Assembly (NCBI GenBank): GCA_002709695.1
Contig: PAQF01000057.1
Coordinates: 113,304-177,303, forward strand
Direction of reading: 5' to 3'
DNA: 64,000 nt
Source: Candidatus Poribacteria bacterium
GTDB lineage: Bacteria; Poribacteria; WGA-4E; UBA9662
Shown here: piece after piece, positions 9,787 through 17,574 of the stretch
Position numbering within the stretch: position 1 is the stretch's first letter
How the letters are laid out: every line of letters begins with the position of its first letter
Translations under genes and position numbers: made by a program
Notes under the pieces: generated by a model
Database searches by the model: none
The model's input: the letters and a program-made list of their open reading frames with translations, nothing else
What the model was told of the DNA's origin: nothing

Positions 9787-10407
9787 TCTGCCTATTAGGA
9801 TTCCATTCTTAGCTACAGAATCACAAAACAGAATGCTGTTTCCTTCATCTGAATAGTATTTCGATCAATTATAGTGTGTACTGCCAAACATAGCTGAAAA
9901 TTTCGATGGTATCAAATACCATGTAGCAGCGGTTTTAAAAAAGTATCGTTCAAAACTCTGCTCCTCTTGTTATGGCATCAAGAGTTGAGTTAATATCTTA
10001 ATTTGTAAGGTTGATGATCGGGAGTTTCTATTCTGTATCTAAAGAAGGCTATAACTATAGAGTCCAAATCAAAATAGTATTTTTAGTAGGAATACTGTTT
10101 TGTTGGAATCTAAATGCTATTGGGGTTGTGTTTTTCCTACTAGGTCAAAGTTCAACTAGTTGGCCAAATTGAGCTAAAGAAGTGATTGAATCAACCTCCA
10201 TTGAGATGGGATAGTCTGATATTTCCATAGAGAAGATCTCGCTGTCAAAACTAAGCAGGTATGATTCCCAAACGTAACTGCTCCATATAGCTATCAAAAA
10301 CAACGATGTTGACTGGAACATCACCAAGAATCCCGATTAGACAAGTTGTTTAAGATGCGGAATTATTATAACATTGAGAAAAAACGCTTTTCAAGTTCGA
10401 GGTTCCA
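9787..10407. other. Intergenic region between TPR gene and RraA gene
   Basis: No convincing gene. It contains a TATAAT-like box and a short dyad upstream of the TPR gene (listed separately). On the minus strand at about 10140-10335, two adjacent frames read like weakly protein-coding text (for example GDVPVNIVVFDSYMEQLRLG, ended by a stop, then DSEIFSMEISDYPISMEV in another frame). This may be a decayed gene, but I do not recognise a family. Confidence 0.4.
9868..9922 (-). promoter_or_regulatory. Candidate -10 box and upstream dyad for the giant TPR gene
   Basis: On the minus strand a perfect TATAAT (9868-9873) lies about 80 bp upstream of the TPR gene start. Further upstream is a perfect inverted repeat, ATGGTAT-CAA-ATACCAT (9906-9922). 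The spacing would suit a promoter with an upstream operator, but no good -35 box is visible at 16-18 bp, so this is tentative. Confidence 0.35.
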
Positions 10408-11139
10408 TTAAGGGTTTATTTGTTCTTTCAGTTCGGTGATCTTTTTGCTGTATGCTTCGCGTGATTTTGCCCATTCTACTTTGTTCTGATTGCCGCTTTG
10501 TAGATAATCGAGTATATATCCTTCTGCGTCAACGAAATGAGCTGCAGATTGTGCTACTTGATCTGCGATTTCATTTGGTACTGTGGTCACACCGTTTGCA
10601 TCACCATGTAATAGATCTCCTGGATATATGGTGATGCCCCCCACATGTACGGGAACGTTAATGTCAATGATATGACAATAACCGTGGGCGCATATTGTAC
10701 CATTCGTAAAAACGGGAAAGTCGATAGCACGAACCTGATCCAAATCACGTCCTGTACCAGAGGTAATTAAGCCTGCGCAACCAAAGGTTTTGTATGTTGT
10801 ACACATGACTTCACCGAAAGTTGCGGCTACAGATGGGCTATCTAAGTCTTGAAAAACGACAATACGTGGTTCAGGAATATCTCCAAATTGATCAATTTGC
10901 TCTTCAAGTCCCGAATATACATCGTTTTCGCGTGGTGGAGAATTGGAACGAAATGTAGCCGTTGTTGCGTAACCTACCATGGGGGGCATTTCAGGAAAAT
11001 TTGATTTGATCCGCTGATCCATATAACCGGTATTACGCGAACGGATCTCGAAGAGTTCAATAACATTACATATGGTTGGTGTGTCGAATTGCTTGAGTAG
11101 TTCTAAATCTTCGTTTGATACAGTTTGAATTTGGTTCAT
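10408..11139 (-). CDS. RraA/HMG-aldolase family protein
   Basis: A 243-residue member of the family that includes the RNase E inhibitor RraA and the 4-hydroxy-4-methyl-2-oxoglutarate/oxaloacetate aldolases. The family core is intact: the LITSGTGRDLDQV loop with the Arg-Asp pair that binds substrate and metal in HMG aldolases, and PGDLLHGDANGV further on. Members in catabolic clusters are often 2-oxo-acid lyases, and I favour a lyase over an RNase regulator because of the large accessory sugar and acid metabolism in this window (inference). I placed the start at the ATG at 11139, which has CAGG about 10 nt upstream; an upstream TTG at 11172 has no site. An extended -10 promoter is about 55 bp upstream. 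It stands alone. Confidence 0.85.
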   Translation of the reverse strand: MNQIQTVSNEDLELLKQFDTPTICNVIELFEIRSRNTGYMDQRIKSNFPEMPPMVGYATTATFRSNSPPRENDVYSGLEEQIDQFGDIPEPRIVVFQDLDSPSVAATFGEVMCTTYKTFGCAGLITSGTGRDLDQVRAIDFPVFTNGTICAHGYCHIIDINVPVHVGGITIYPGDLLHGDANGVTTVPNEIADQVAQSAAHFVDAEGYILDYLQSGNQNKVEWAKSREAYSKKITELKEQINP

Positions 11140-11192
11140 TATAATTTTACCTGCCTGTAGGTTGTTATACAAAATATCATTATAAAGCCAAG

Positions 11193-11201
11193 ATTATAGC
11201 A
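11193..11201 (-). promoter_or_regulatory. Extended -10 promoter for the RraA-family gene
   Basis: The minus strand reads TGCTATAAT, a perfect extended -10 (TGnTATAAT). The -35 position is poor, as is common for extended -10 promoters. Transcription would begin about 45-50 nt upstream of the RraA-family ATG. It lies back to back with the hisB promoter. Confidence 0.6.
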
Positions 11202-11256
11202 TGGGCTGGCGAAAAATACGGAGATAATTTGAGGTTAACAGAACGCAGATTCTATC

Positions 11257-11285
11257 TTGATTCGAAGAAATTGGTATGCTAGACT
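11257..11285 (+). promoter_or_regulatory. Sigma-70-type promoter for hisB
   Basis: TTGATT (11257-11262), a 17-nt spacer and TAGACT (11280-11285), with TG at the extended -10 position. It would give a leader of about 30 nt before the hisB start. It is divergent from the promoter of the RraA-family gene. Confidence 0.5.
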
Positions 11286-11322
11286 CTAGAGACGAGAAAA
11301 TCGAAGGTTCAGGATTACCAAT

Positions 11323-11910
11323 TTGGAACGAAAAGCGGAAGTTCATCGCCAAACAAATGAAACCGAGATCTCGCTCAAACTGGATATTGATGGATCTGGT
11401 TCGTCTGATATACAAACAGGGGTGGGGTTCTTAGATCACATGCTTGAATTATTTGCCAAGCATGGTTTTTTCGATCTTGAGCTGAAAGCAGTTGGGGATT
11501 TGCAGGTGGATGACCATCATACTGTTGAAGATGTGGGAATTTGTTTGGGTGATGCGTTTCGACAAGCAGTTCAAGACAAATCTGGAATACGGCGTTTCGG
11601 AAATTTCGATATGCCAATGTATGAAGCACTAGCAAGAGTTACTCTAGATTTTTGTGGTCGACCCTTTTTGGTTTACAATACCTCCCTAACCAATGAAAAA
11701 ATTGGTACTTTTGATGTTGAACTAGTAGAGGAATTTTTCCATGGGTTCGTTAATCATAGTGGTATGACACTTCACATTAACGTTGTTTATGGTGCTAATC
11801 GTCACCATATCGTGGAAGCGATCTTTAAAGGGATTGCCAAGGCGTTGGATGTTGCAACTAGTATGGATGAACGTATCATCGGAGTTCTTTCCACCAAGGG
11901 AAAATTGTGA
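11323..11910 (+). CDS. hisB: Imidazoleglycerol-phosphate dehydratase
   Basis: Catalyses dehydration of imidazole glycerol phosphate to imidazole acetol phosphate in histidine synthesis, in the cytosol, with two Mn ions. The 195-residue length equals the monofunctional enzyme. Metal-binding signatures are present: GFLDHML (35-41), DDHHTVED (63-70) and the second repeat FVNHSG with RHHIVEA (about 160-168). The start is TTG; AGGA lies 8 nt upstream, and the N-terminus aligns with the usual M-R-A-E-V-x-R-x-T-x-E-T. No other his gene is nearby, so the pathway is dispersed in this genome. Identification is secure. Confidence 0.96.
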   Translation: MERKAEVHRQTNETEISLKLDIDGSGSSDIQTGVGFLDHMLELFAKHGFFDLELKAVGDLQVDDHHTVEDVGICLGDAFRQAVQDKSGIRRFGNFDMPMYEALARVTLDFCGRPFLVYNTSLTNEKIGTFDVELVEEFFHGFVNHSGMTLHINVVYGANRHHIVEAIFKGIAKALDVATSMDERIIGVLSTKGKL

Positions 11911-12441
11911 TGTCCAACTTGATAATGTATAGAGAATTATTGTGTTTTCTGGTCTGACTGCTTGGGGACTATCGAAAAGTCCCCGATTATGTAGGTTGTA
12001 TTACGAACGAAGTTTCTAGGCATAATTAGCAAAGCGGTCGTATCGTTTGTTTATTGGCTTATTACCTACCTTAAAACTTAGCTGCACTGGGGTTTCTAAT
12101 ATGCGGAGTGTTGCGATTGCATACTCTGAAATCGATTGTTATCGCCGTTTTTTTCTTCGGTGTTAAGTAATACTGGAATTAGAAATGATTCCAAGTCAAT
12201 TGTGTGGTTTTAGAACAACCTTTTATTTTGAGCCTACAGCAAATACGAGCTGATTCTATCCTAAGAAAACCCGTGGAGTTATTGTCTCACTAGCTAATTC
12301 TGATATAATTGGGCCGATTAGCTGTAAAGTTAATCGAAAATCAAAAAATTAAAGGTTTTGTGATCAACAGTTCTCCGTGGCAAATGAGTGGGCTTTCGTG
12401 GTAAAATTCTCTACAGAAGCTGTATAGGATAATAGTCTAGG
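11911..12441. other. Intergenic region with hairpin after hisB
   Basis: No gene seen. A hairpin GGGGACT-(7 nt)-AGTCCCC at 11964-11984 lies 54 bp after hisB; it lacks a T run, so it is at best a weak or factor-dependent terminator. The right end holds the promoter of the lipoprotein operon, listed separately. Confidence 0.5.
12282..12309 (+). promoter_or_regulatory. Promoter of the three-lipoprotein operon
   Basis: TTGTCT (12282-12287), a 16-nt spacer and a perfect TATAAT (12304-12309) preceded by TGA, giving an extended -10. The predicted leader is about 125-130 nt before the first lipoprotein gene. Confidence 0.65.
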
Positions 12442-13179
12442 ATGCTTATGTTAAATTGCGAAAAAAACGTAATTATATTTTTACTGTGTTTGTTGGTAAT
12501 GCTTTTTAGCTGTGCAGATGAAAGTAGCGATAACGTGTTGAGTTCGGTTACTAAAGAGAATCTGAGCCTGCCTAAACTTGGATTACACGGTAGCGAATAT
12601 CGAAACCAAAGGTACCTGTTTAAGCTTCTTGGTTTACCTGTCAATAATTGGACTGTTCAGGAAATTAGCAATAAGAATACCAGTGATGCGTTTCTTGATT
12701 GGGAAGAGATTTTTGGGTTTAAGGTTGAAGTAAATGAGATGGACTCGCTTCTTCTAATGGAACCGGTGGCCGAGTCAGATTTCGTTTACCAACTCGTTGA
12801 TGTTCTAGAGAATAAACTTCCTCATATTCTTATCTGGATTGAAAAACAGACTGTAAGTGATATTAACACCCCAAAAGATTATGTTGAAGGTCTTCTTGAA
12901 ACGATCGAATTTCTGAATGAGGTTGGAGCACTGAGGGAAAATGCCTTGAAGGTTACAGGTCAAGGGAAGATTCTCTCTGCTGACCGAGTTGGTGGATATT
13001 ACTATGATATTGTCGCTGATGACGGTAGGCACAGTAAAGCTTCTTTGTTCATGCGCTCAACCAGCAATACTTTTTACATTTATCATTATGATCTTTGGAC
13101 TCCAGATCAAGCAAGTTATGAGAAATATCTACAGATCTACAATCAAATGCTTTCAACTTTAGCGTTTAATACACAATAA
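12442..13179 (+). CDS. Predicted lipoprotein of unknown function
   Basis: A 245-residue lipoprotein. The signal peptide ends in a lipobox (LVMLFSC, Cys about residue 24). The mature part has no domain I can name; it is mixed alpha/beta, and its last 90 residues (GGYYYDIVADDG... STSNTFYIYHYDLWTPD...) read like the half-barrel fold of PsbP or Mog1-type proteins, which is only an impression. It is first in a three-gene lipoprotein operon behind an extended -10 promoter, 9 bp before a metallopeptidase lipoprotein. A second ATG at 12448 has AGGA at better spacing and may be the true start. Confidence 0.75.
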   Translation: MLMLNCEKNVIIFLLCLLVMLFSCADESSDNVLSSVTKENLSLPKLGLHGSEYRNQRYLFKLLGLPVNNWTVQEISNKNTSDAFLDWEEIFGFKVEVNEMDSLLLMEPVAESDFVYQLVDVLENKLPHILIWIEKQTVSDINTPKDYVEGLLETIEFLNEVGALRENALKVTGQGKILSADRVGGYYYDIVADDGRHSKASLFMRSTSNTFYIYHYDLWTPDQASYEKYLQIYNQMLSTLAFNTQ

Positions 13180-13188
13180 ATTTGGTGA

Positions 13189-14232
13189 ATGCTTTTTATG
13201 AAACTATATGATCCATGGAAGATTATTAACGGACTTATAGGGTTATTCATTGCCTCTACAATTGGTTGTACTCAATTAAATGAAATGCACGAAAGAAAGG
13301 CTACAGAGGCTAAAAATAGGCTTAAAAAACAATATGTTACACTTGCCAGATCTGACGCAGGTATTCAAGTTTCTGATAGTAGCGTTTCGTTTGAAAGCAA
13401 ACATTATGTTTTGATTTTTAGCGAAGATCTTCAAAAGCTCAAAGATTATGATAGTGTGGATGAGCGTCATGGGGTTGGGCATGGGTCGCTTGTATATATG
13501 GAGAGTCTTTACGATTTTGTGCATGATATCTTTGGCTTTGAACCTGGCAGTCAGGATGTTTACGGTTTCGAACCCAATCAAAAAATAAAAATAGTTTTGC
13601 ATGACTTCTACAATGGTTCCAAGCATCAAGCAGTAACACAGACTCAATCGAGGACTGAGTATCAAAATGGAGGGTTTATCAAAAAGATTACAGGCATTCA
13701 AATGGATTTTCCTATTGAAATGTACAATCAGAGACCTGTCAAAGCTCACGAGTTAGCTCATGCTTTTACAAATATCTATTTGCTTCCAACGTGGTTTGCT
13801 GAAGGAATTGCCGTGTTGGTTGAAGTTGAATATGCAAAGGGGAACGAACACGGAAAAGTTGATCTTTATGATGATTTAAAGCTTGATCTCGACGGGGTCA
13901 ATGCTATACAAGGTTGGGGAGGGCATGTCGGGACTACATTTGGGCCTTTAACTCATTGGTGTTACAATTATTCATATTCCATCGTTTCAGAGTTGAAACA
14001 ACGGTATGGTAGCCAGTTCTACCCAACTTTTTTTCGTTTGGTTGAGGAAGATCGTTTGCATCAAAAACTACCAGGGAAAATGAAAGACAGTTTTCTCCTC
14101 TATTATTTGAGCCAATCGGCAGGGGAAGATTTAATTCCATTTTTTCTGGATTTGAAGTTTAAGGTTAGTGAGCTGTCAAAGAAGGACATTTTGGAGATGA
14201 TCCAACAAATGAATCTAACGATAACACAGTAA
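13189..14232 (+). CDS. Gluzincin-type metallopeptidase lipoprotein
   Basis: A 347-residue lipoprotein (lipobox STIGC, Cys about residue 27) with a zinc-peptidase core of the MA (gluzincin) type. KAHELAHAF, about residues 185-193, carries the HExxH zinc and catalytic motif, and the downstream LPTWFAEGIAVLVE provides the third-ligand Glu about 20 residues on. In basic secretory protein and DUF1570-like peptidases this layout is standard. The catalytic residues are all present, so it is likely active outside the inner membrane, perhaps processing cell-surface proteins (inference). The second ATG (13198) has better spacing to GGTGA than the first. Middle gene of the lipoprotein operon. Confidence 0.8.
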   Translation: MLFMKLYDPWKIINGLIGLFIASTIGCTQLNEMHERKATEAKNRLKKQYVTLARSDAGIQVSDSSVSFESKHYVLIFSEDLQKLKDYDSVDERHGVGHGSLVYMESLYDFVHDIFGFEPGSQDVYGFEPNQKIKIVLHDFYNGSKHQAVTQTQSRTEYQNGGFIKKITGIQMDFPIEMYNQRPVKAHELAHAFTNIYLLPTWFAEGIAVLVEVEYAKGNEHGKVDLYDDLKLDLDGVNAIQGWGGHVGTTFGPLTHWCYNYSYSIVSELKQRYGSQFYPTFFRLVEEDRLHQKLPGKMKDSFLLYYLSQSAGEDLIPFFLDLKFKVSELSKKDILEMIQQMNLTITQ

Positions 14233-14243
14233 GGAGGTAAATC

Positions 14244-14909
14244 ATGAAATTGCAAGGAATAACTCAATTGACTGTCGTGGTTTCTTTGGTGGTAATGGTG
14301 TTGGGTTGCAAAGCGTTGCAAAATTTTTCTGCTGGGCAAGAATGGAGTTCAAATTACTCGCTAATGGAAGGGACTCAGGCCAATGACCCCGCTATAATTG
14401 ATGGTGATTTAAAGACTATAGGTCAGACACAATATGTTGAAAGTTCAATGTCTGGTGAGGATAACTATATCAGGACGATGGCTACTTATGCTGCTCCATC
14501 TGAGGCGGTTGTTATTCTTCCTGAGCCTAAGGCCATTCATCGTGTTGTAATCTATTCTGCTAATGTTATACAGATGCTTGATATATGGATAACAGATTCA
14601 AACGGAAAATGGGAAAAGGTTAAGGAAGTCAAGAGTAATAAAGAAAATAAAATTGATATTCGTTTGACTAGGACTATTCATACTTCGGGTGTTAGGGCTC
14701 GTATCCGTCGTACTGCAGATGATGCGGCTTTGAGGAGAAAGAATGTGCGGAGAGGTTTTGGATATCGACAAATAGGTGGCAAAACAAAAGCTCAAGCTAA
14801 GATTGCAGAATTCGAACTTTACGGTTTTGTAACAGAAGGAGAACAGGTGGGAGGGACGTCTGAAGTTAAAGATGACGAAGCAGAGCTAGATCATCTTCTC
14901 TCACAATGA
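14244..14909 (+). CDS. Discoidin-like lipoprotein
   Basis: A 221-residue lipoprotein (lipobox VMVLGC, Cys about residue 22). Its body resembles an F5/8-type C (discoidin) galactose-binding jelly roll: a start region like SSNYSLMEGTQANDPAIIDG, then PKAIHRVVIYSANVIQMLDIW and KIAEFELYGF near the end, typical of the domain's first and last strands. Such domains bind sugars or other surface ligands. AAGGAGG lies 7 nt upstream, the best ribosome site of the operon, so it may be strongly expressed. Being last behind a surface protease suggests ligand binding for that protease (inference). The fold assignment is moderate. Confidence 0.75.
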   Translation: MKLQGITQLTVVVSLVVMVLGCKALQNFSAGQEWSSNYSLMEGTQANDPAIIDGDLKTIGQTQYVESSMSGEDNYIRTMATYAAPSEAVVILPEPKAIHRVVIYSANVIQMLDIWITDSNGKWEKVKEVKSNKENKIDIRLTRTIHTSGVRARIRRTADDAALRRKNVRRGFGYRQIGGKTKAQAKIAEFELYGFVTEGEQVGGTSEVKDDEAELDHLLSQ

Positions 14910-15036
14910 ATCGATATGCACCTCTAAAAGGAGTTGTGTTTAATGGGAAATTTTGCTTTAAACAAACGAGAGGTTTAACAACTTCGATGCTTTCTGAAAA
15001 TTATGTTATTGTAATTTCTAAATCTCTATAATTGTG

Positions 15037-15070
15037 AGAAGTTTGATGGATTCTTAATCTTCAAGCTTCT
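15037..15070 (+). terminator. Possible terminator of the lipoprotein operon
   Basis: A 10-bp stem with one G-U pair, AGAAGTTTGA (15037-15046) with TCAAGCTTCT (15061-15070), loop 14 nt, followed by a T-rich but interrupted tail. It sits between the operon and cysQ. Confidence 0.4.
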
Positions 15071-15105
15071 TTGTTAGTTCTTGTGTCTTATGATTATTGT
15101 GTTGA

Positions 15106-15900
15106 ATGAAAGTTAATATGAAAGAACTTAAAGTAGCGTTGCAGGCAGCAGAGAGCGCGGGAAAAGTCATAATGAAATACTACCGAAATAGCTACGAGGT
15201 CAAGGATAAAAGTCCAAATAATCCTGTGACAACTGCGGATCTCGAAGCTAATCAAGAAATCTATGAGATCCTCATGGGAAATTTTCCTGATGATGGTTGG
15301 TTATCGGAAGAAACAAAGGATTCTTCTGATAGACTAACGAAGTCTCGTGTGTGGATTATCGATCCGATTGATGGGACCAAAGAATTTATTGAAGGATTAT
15401 CGCAATTTGCAGTTTCTATAGCGCTAGTTGAAGATGGTAATCCAATTGTTGGTATTTTACACAACCCCGCCACAAGTGAAGTCTTTAGTGCTGTGTCTGG
15501 TGAAGGAGCTTTTTGTAACGGTTCTCCTATCCAATGTGTTGGGTGTGATGATTTGAAGCAGGCATCCGCACTGGTAAGTCGTACTGAAGAAAAGAAGGGT
15601 ATGCTTGAAGGTTTTGTGCCAATTCTTGGGGATCTACATTACATCGGCAGTGTGGCTTATAAGTTGGGAAAACTAGCTACAGGCACATCAAACTTATATT
15701 TTACGGTACAACCAAAAAACGAATGGGATATATGTGCGGGCGACCTAATTGTGAGGGAAGCAGGTGGGGTTGTATTGGATAGCAGATATCAAACCATGAG
15801 ATACAATGAACGAAACCCGAAGAAACCAGCTGGAATATTCGCAGGAAAAGCCAATATTCTAGACGAATTAATTGAACACTATAACAAGCTTCAAAGTTAG
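15106..15900 (+). CDS. cysQ: 3'(2'),5'-bisphosphate nucleotidase
   Basis: Hydrolyses 3'-phosphoadenosine 5'-phosphate to AMP, recycling the by-product of sulfate assimilation and sulfotransfer. A 264-residue member of the inositol monophosphatase superfamily with the metal-binding set intact: LSEET (Glu69), the signature WIIDPIDGTKEF (Asp86, Asp89), and WDICAGDLIVREAGG near the C-terminus. The Lys-Glu-Phe after DGT is typical of CysQ rather than SuhB. There is no strong ribosome site for either ATG (15106 or 15118). The gene ends exactly where the convergent small gene ends, with no bases between the stop codons. Confidence 0.92.
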   Translation: MKVNMKELKVALQAAESAGKVIMKYYRNSYEVKDKSPNNPVTTADLEANQEIYEILMGNFPDDGWLSEETKDSSDRLTKSRVWIIDPIDGTKEFIEGLSQFAVSIALVEDGNPIVGILHNPATSEVFSAVSGEGAFCNGSPIQCVGCDDLKQASALVSRTEEKKGMLEGFVPILGDLHYIGSVAYKLGKLATGTSNLYFTVQPKNEWDICAGDLIVREAGGVVLDSRYQTMRYNERNPKKPAGIFAGKANILDELIEHYNKLQS

Positions 15901-16182
15901 CTAGCCACTAGAATCTACGATAATACCGCTACCGACCAAATTGCCGCTTGCATCGCGACTGACGGCCGATGGGGATGCTGCGGAGGTTGCAACGTTAAAA
16001 GAGCGCTCAACGACCGAATTCGCAGGCGCTTTGGAGCGACTCGCTAAAGCTGCACTATCTCTACCCATTTGGAAAGAGGGGCCTATAGATGGTTTTTGCA
16101 GCGCCGAGCCTATCGACACTAAAGGTTTCGTCTGAGCAATACCCGGAACCGCTCCACCTGAAATTAGCGGGGATGCTGCCAT
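15901..16182 (-). CDS. Small Ala/Ser/Gly-rich protein, unknown
   Basis: A 93-residue protein of no recognised family, rich in Ala, Ser, Gly, Pro and Val, with repeated short turns (SPLISGGAVPG, ALASRSKAPANS, SAASPSAVSRD). There is no signal peptide or membrane helix; it is probably disordered. Evidence that it is real: a near-perfect promoter 150 bp upstream on the same strand, AGGAG 8 nt before the ATG (5 nt before an alternative GTG at 16185), and noticeably higher G+C than the surroundings. Its stop codon abuts the cysQ stop, convergent. Function unknown; it may be a structural or secreted-complex component, but nothing in the sequence proves this. Confidence 0.6.
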   Translation of the reverse strand: MAASPLISGGAVPGIAQTKPLVSIGSALQKPSIGPSFQMGRDSAALASRSKAPANSVVERSFNVATSAASPSAVSRDASGNLVGSGIIVDSSG

Positions 16183-16332
16183 CACAGCTACTCCTCTCTA
16201 TTCAATCTTAATATAAGTTCGAAGGACCAAAGAAAAATATAACATGCGTCTAGAAGGATAGTCAACAAAAAAACCCTCTGATCCGCAGAAAACTAAAGCT
16301 AAGTTAGGATCTAATCGGACTCCGAAAACCCT

Positions 16333-16361
16333 AATATACTATAGTTCTGTTGGTTTGTCAA
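16333..16361 (-). promoter_or_regulatory. Consensus sigma-70 promoter for the small Ala/Ser/Gly-rich gene
   Basis: On the minus strand: perfect TTGACA (16356-16361), a 17-nt spacer, and TATATT (16333-16338). It is the best -35/-10 match I found in the window apart from the one at 28849. It predicts a leader of about 140 nt before the ATG at 16182, long enough for post-transcriptional control. Confidence 0.7.
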
Positions 16362-16480
16362 ATGAATTGTTGTGATCATTATCATGCTTGGATTCTAATG
16401 ACGGGTTTTATAAAAAAGCTTGCAAAATTCTTCGCTTTATTTTAAAATCGAGTTATTTATTAGATATGTAGGAGAGTGTG

Positions 16481-16705
16481 ATGAACTTGGTTATCCAATA
16501 TTGTTCAGCTTGAAACTACTTGCCACAAGCCGCCAGTTTGGCGGGTGATCTACTCAGCAAATATAAGACGGCAATAAAAGGCTTGACGCTTGTTCCAGGA
16601 GGCGGTGGTTGTTTTGAAGTGTCTTTAAATAGCGAATTGATTTTCTCTAAACTTGAAGTGGGTAATTTTCCAACCACAGAGCAGATCTTCGAAAAGCTTC
16701 CGTAG
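16481..16705 (+). CDS. SelW/Rdx-family selenoprotein (CxxU, in-frame UGA = Sec)
   Basis: A 74-residue protein of the Rdx group (SelW/SelT/SelH) with a thioredoxin-like fold, thought to act as a thiol/selenol redox protein. The reading frame starts at ATG 16481, with AGGAG 6 nt upstream, and passes through UGA at 16511-16513 to the stop at 16703. Read with UGA as selenocysteine the N-terminus is MNLVIQYCSAUNYLPQAASL, giving the redox motif Cys8-Ser-Ala-Sec11 exactly where the family has CxxU or CxxC. The rest matches the family: LVPGGGGCFEV, ELIFSK and GNFPTTEQI. A hairpin that fits a bacterial SECIS element starts 16 nt after the UGA. Ordinary gene callers would miss or truncate it, since the frame after the UGA begins at a weak TTG. 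It implies selA, selB, selC and selD elsewhere in the genome. Identification is strong. Confidence 0.9.
16514..16550 (+). promoter_or_regulatory. Putative bacterial SECIS hairpin
   Basis: Just downstream of the Sec codon, CCGCC (16530-16534) pairs with GGCGG (16540-16544) around the five-base loop AGTTT. The loop contains GU, the pair bound by SelB in known bacterial elements, and lies about 22 nt after the UGA, inside the usual 16-37 nt range. The lower stem is less clear by eye. Confidence 0.65.
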
Positions 16706-16760
16706 TGAATGGTTTTCTTGTTTTAACGAGGTAGCTGGTTTATTAAGTGTTGTGGGGAGT

Positions 16761-17564
16761 TCAATTAACTGCAACTAAGGATATTTTTAGTTGATCCGCA
16801 ATCTGATAGAGTTGATGGCCTCTTAGTAGAAAAGTCCTACCTGCTTCAACTGCCAAGACGCTTCCATTAGTTTGGTGGAGCAACTTCAAAGTTCGTTCTC
16901 CAACTGTCGGAACATCGACTCGGAAATCGTGGTCAGATGAAGTTGCTTTGGCAACCACAATTCCTTTTCCTCCTAATGCTCCTCCTCGTTCGATTGTGGC
17001 GTCTGTCCCTTCAATTGCTTCAATTGCAATTGGGATTCCGTTTTTAACCACGACAGTTTGTCCGATATCTATACCTGCGACTTGGCGAGCTAGTTCGATG
17101 CCATATTTGATGTCTTTCCATTCAGTCCTTGAGGGCTTCCGTTTAGTCAAGACTCCCGCAACAGGCAATAGATCTTTTAGGAAAAGTGTCTGATCAATTA
17201 TTTTTATGCCTTTTTTTTCAAAATAGTCAATTGCGGCCATCATGATCGTTCTATCTCCTTTGTTAGGGAGGTTCGACAAGATTTTAATAGCTGCAGTGTC
17301 TAGCTGAAGTGGGTTGAGAAGAGTGCTTTTCTCAATTTTTCCAATGACTGCAACTTCGTCGATGCCTGAATCAAGGAATAATCTAATAATTTTTCGGATT
17401 TTTCCAATTCCAATAGGATAGATATGTTTTGCAATTTTTTCTAATTTCGGCGACAGGTTTTGTGTGACTTGAACAATGATTGGTTCTATCCCATGGTCAG
17501 CTACAGATTTCGCAAGTAGAAATGGTAAGTCACCAGAACCGGATATAATGCCTAGTTTTTTCAT
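16761..17564 (-). CDS. lpxI: UDP-2,3-diacylglucosamine pyrophosphatase (LpxI)
   Basis: Hydrolyses UDP-2,3-diacylglucosamine to lipid X in lipid A synthesis, replacing LpxH in many bacteria. 267 residues, full length for LpxI (DUF1009). Family features are clear: the N-terminal GIISGSGDLPFLLA, the mid segment KGDRTIMMAAIDYFEKKGI, VAGVLT, and the C-terminal catalytic region AIEGTDATIERGGALGGKGIVVAKATS and DVPTVGERTL. It is the last gene of a minus-strand run after thiN. It supports a diderm envelope with lipid A. No terminator is obvious in the 55 bp separating it from the convergent selenoprotein gene. Confidence 0.95.
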   Translation of the reverse strand: MKKLGIISGSGDLPFLLAKSVADHGIEPIIVQVTQNLSPKLEKIAKHIYPIGIGKIRKIIRLFLDSGIDEVAVIGKIEKSTLLNPLQLDTAAIKILSNLPNKGDRTIMMAAIDYFEKKGIKIIDQTLFLKDLLPVAGVLTKRKPSRTEWKDIKYGIELARQVAGIDIGQTVVVKNGIPIAIEAIEGTDATIERGGALGGKGIVVAKATSSDHDFRVDVPTVGERTLKLLHQTNGSVLAVEAGRTFLLRGHQLYQIADQLKISLVAVN

Positions 17565-17574
17565 CTCTCAGGTT

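Noticed and set aside
10145..10327. Minus-strand frame of 60 codons in the gap before the RraA-family gene
   Set aside because: No ribosome site or family; the coding-like text crosses frames, so at most it is a remnant and not a gene.
11964..11984. Hairpin after hisB taken as an intrinsic terminator
   Set aside because: The stem is good but there is no T run, so it does not meet the standard for a rho-independent terminator.
13276..13749. Minus-strand frame of 157 codons
   Set aside because: Antisense to the metallopeptidase gene, whose HExxH motif and lipobox prove the plus strand; no start signals.
15941..16135. Plus-strand frame of 64 codons opposite the Ala/Ser/Gly-rich gene
   Set aside because: The minus strand has the consensus promoter and ribosome site; the plus frame has neither.
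16520..16705. The selenoprotein read as a short gene starting at TTG after the UGA
   Set aside because: That start has no ribosome site and discards the conserved CxxU motif, whereas ATG 16481 has AGGAG and family sequence.
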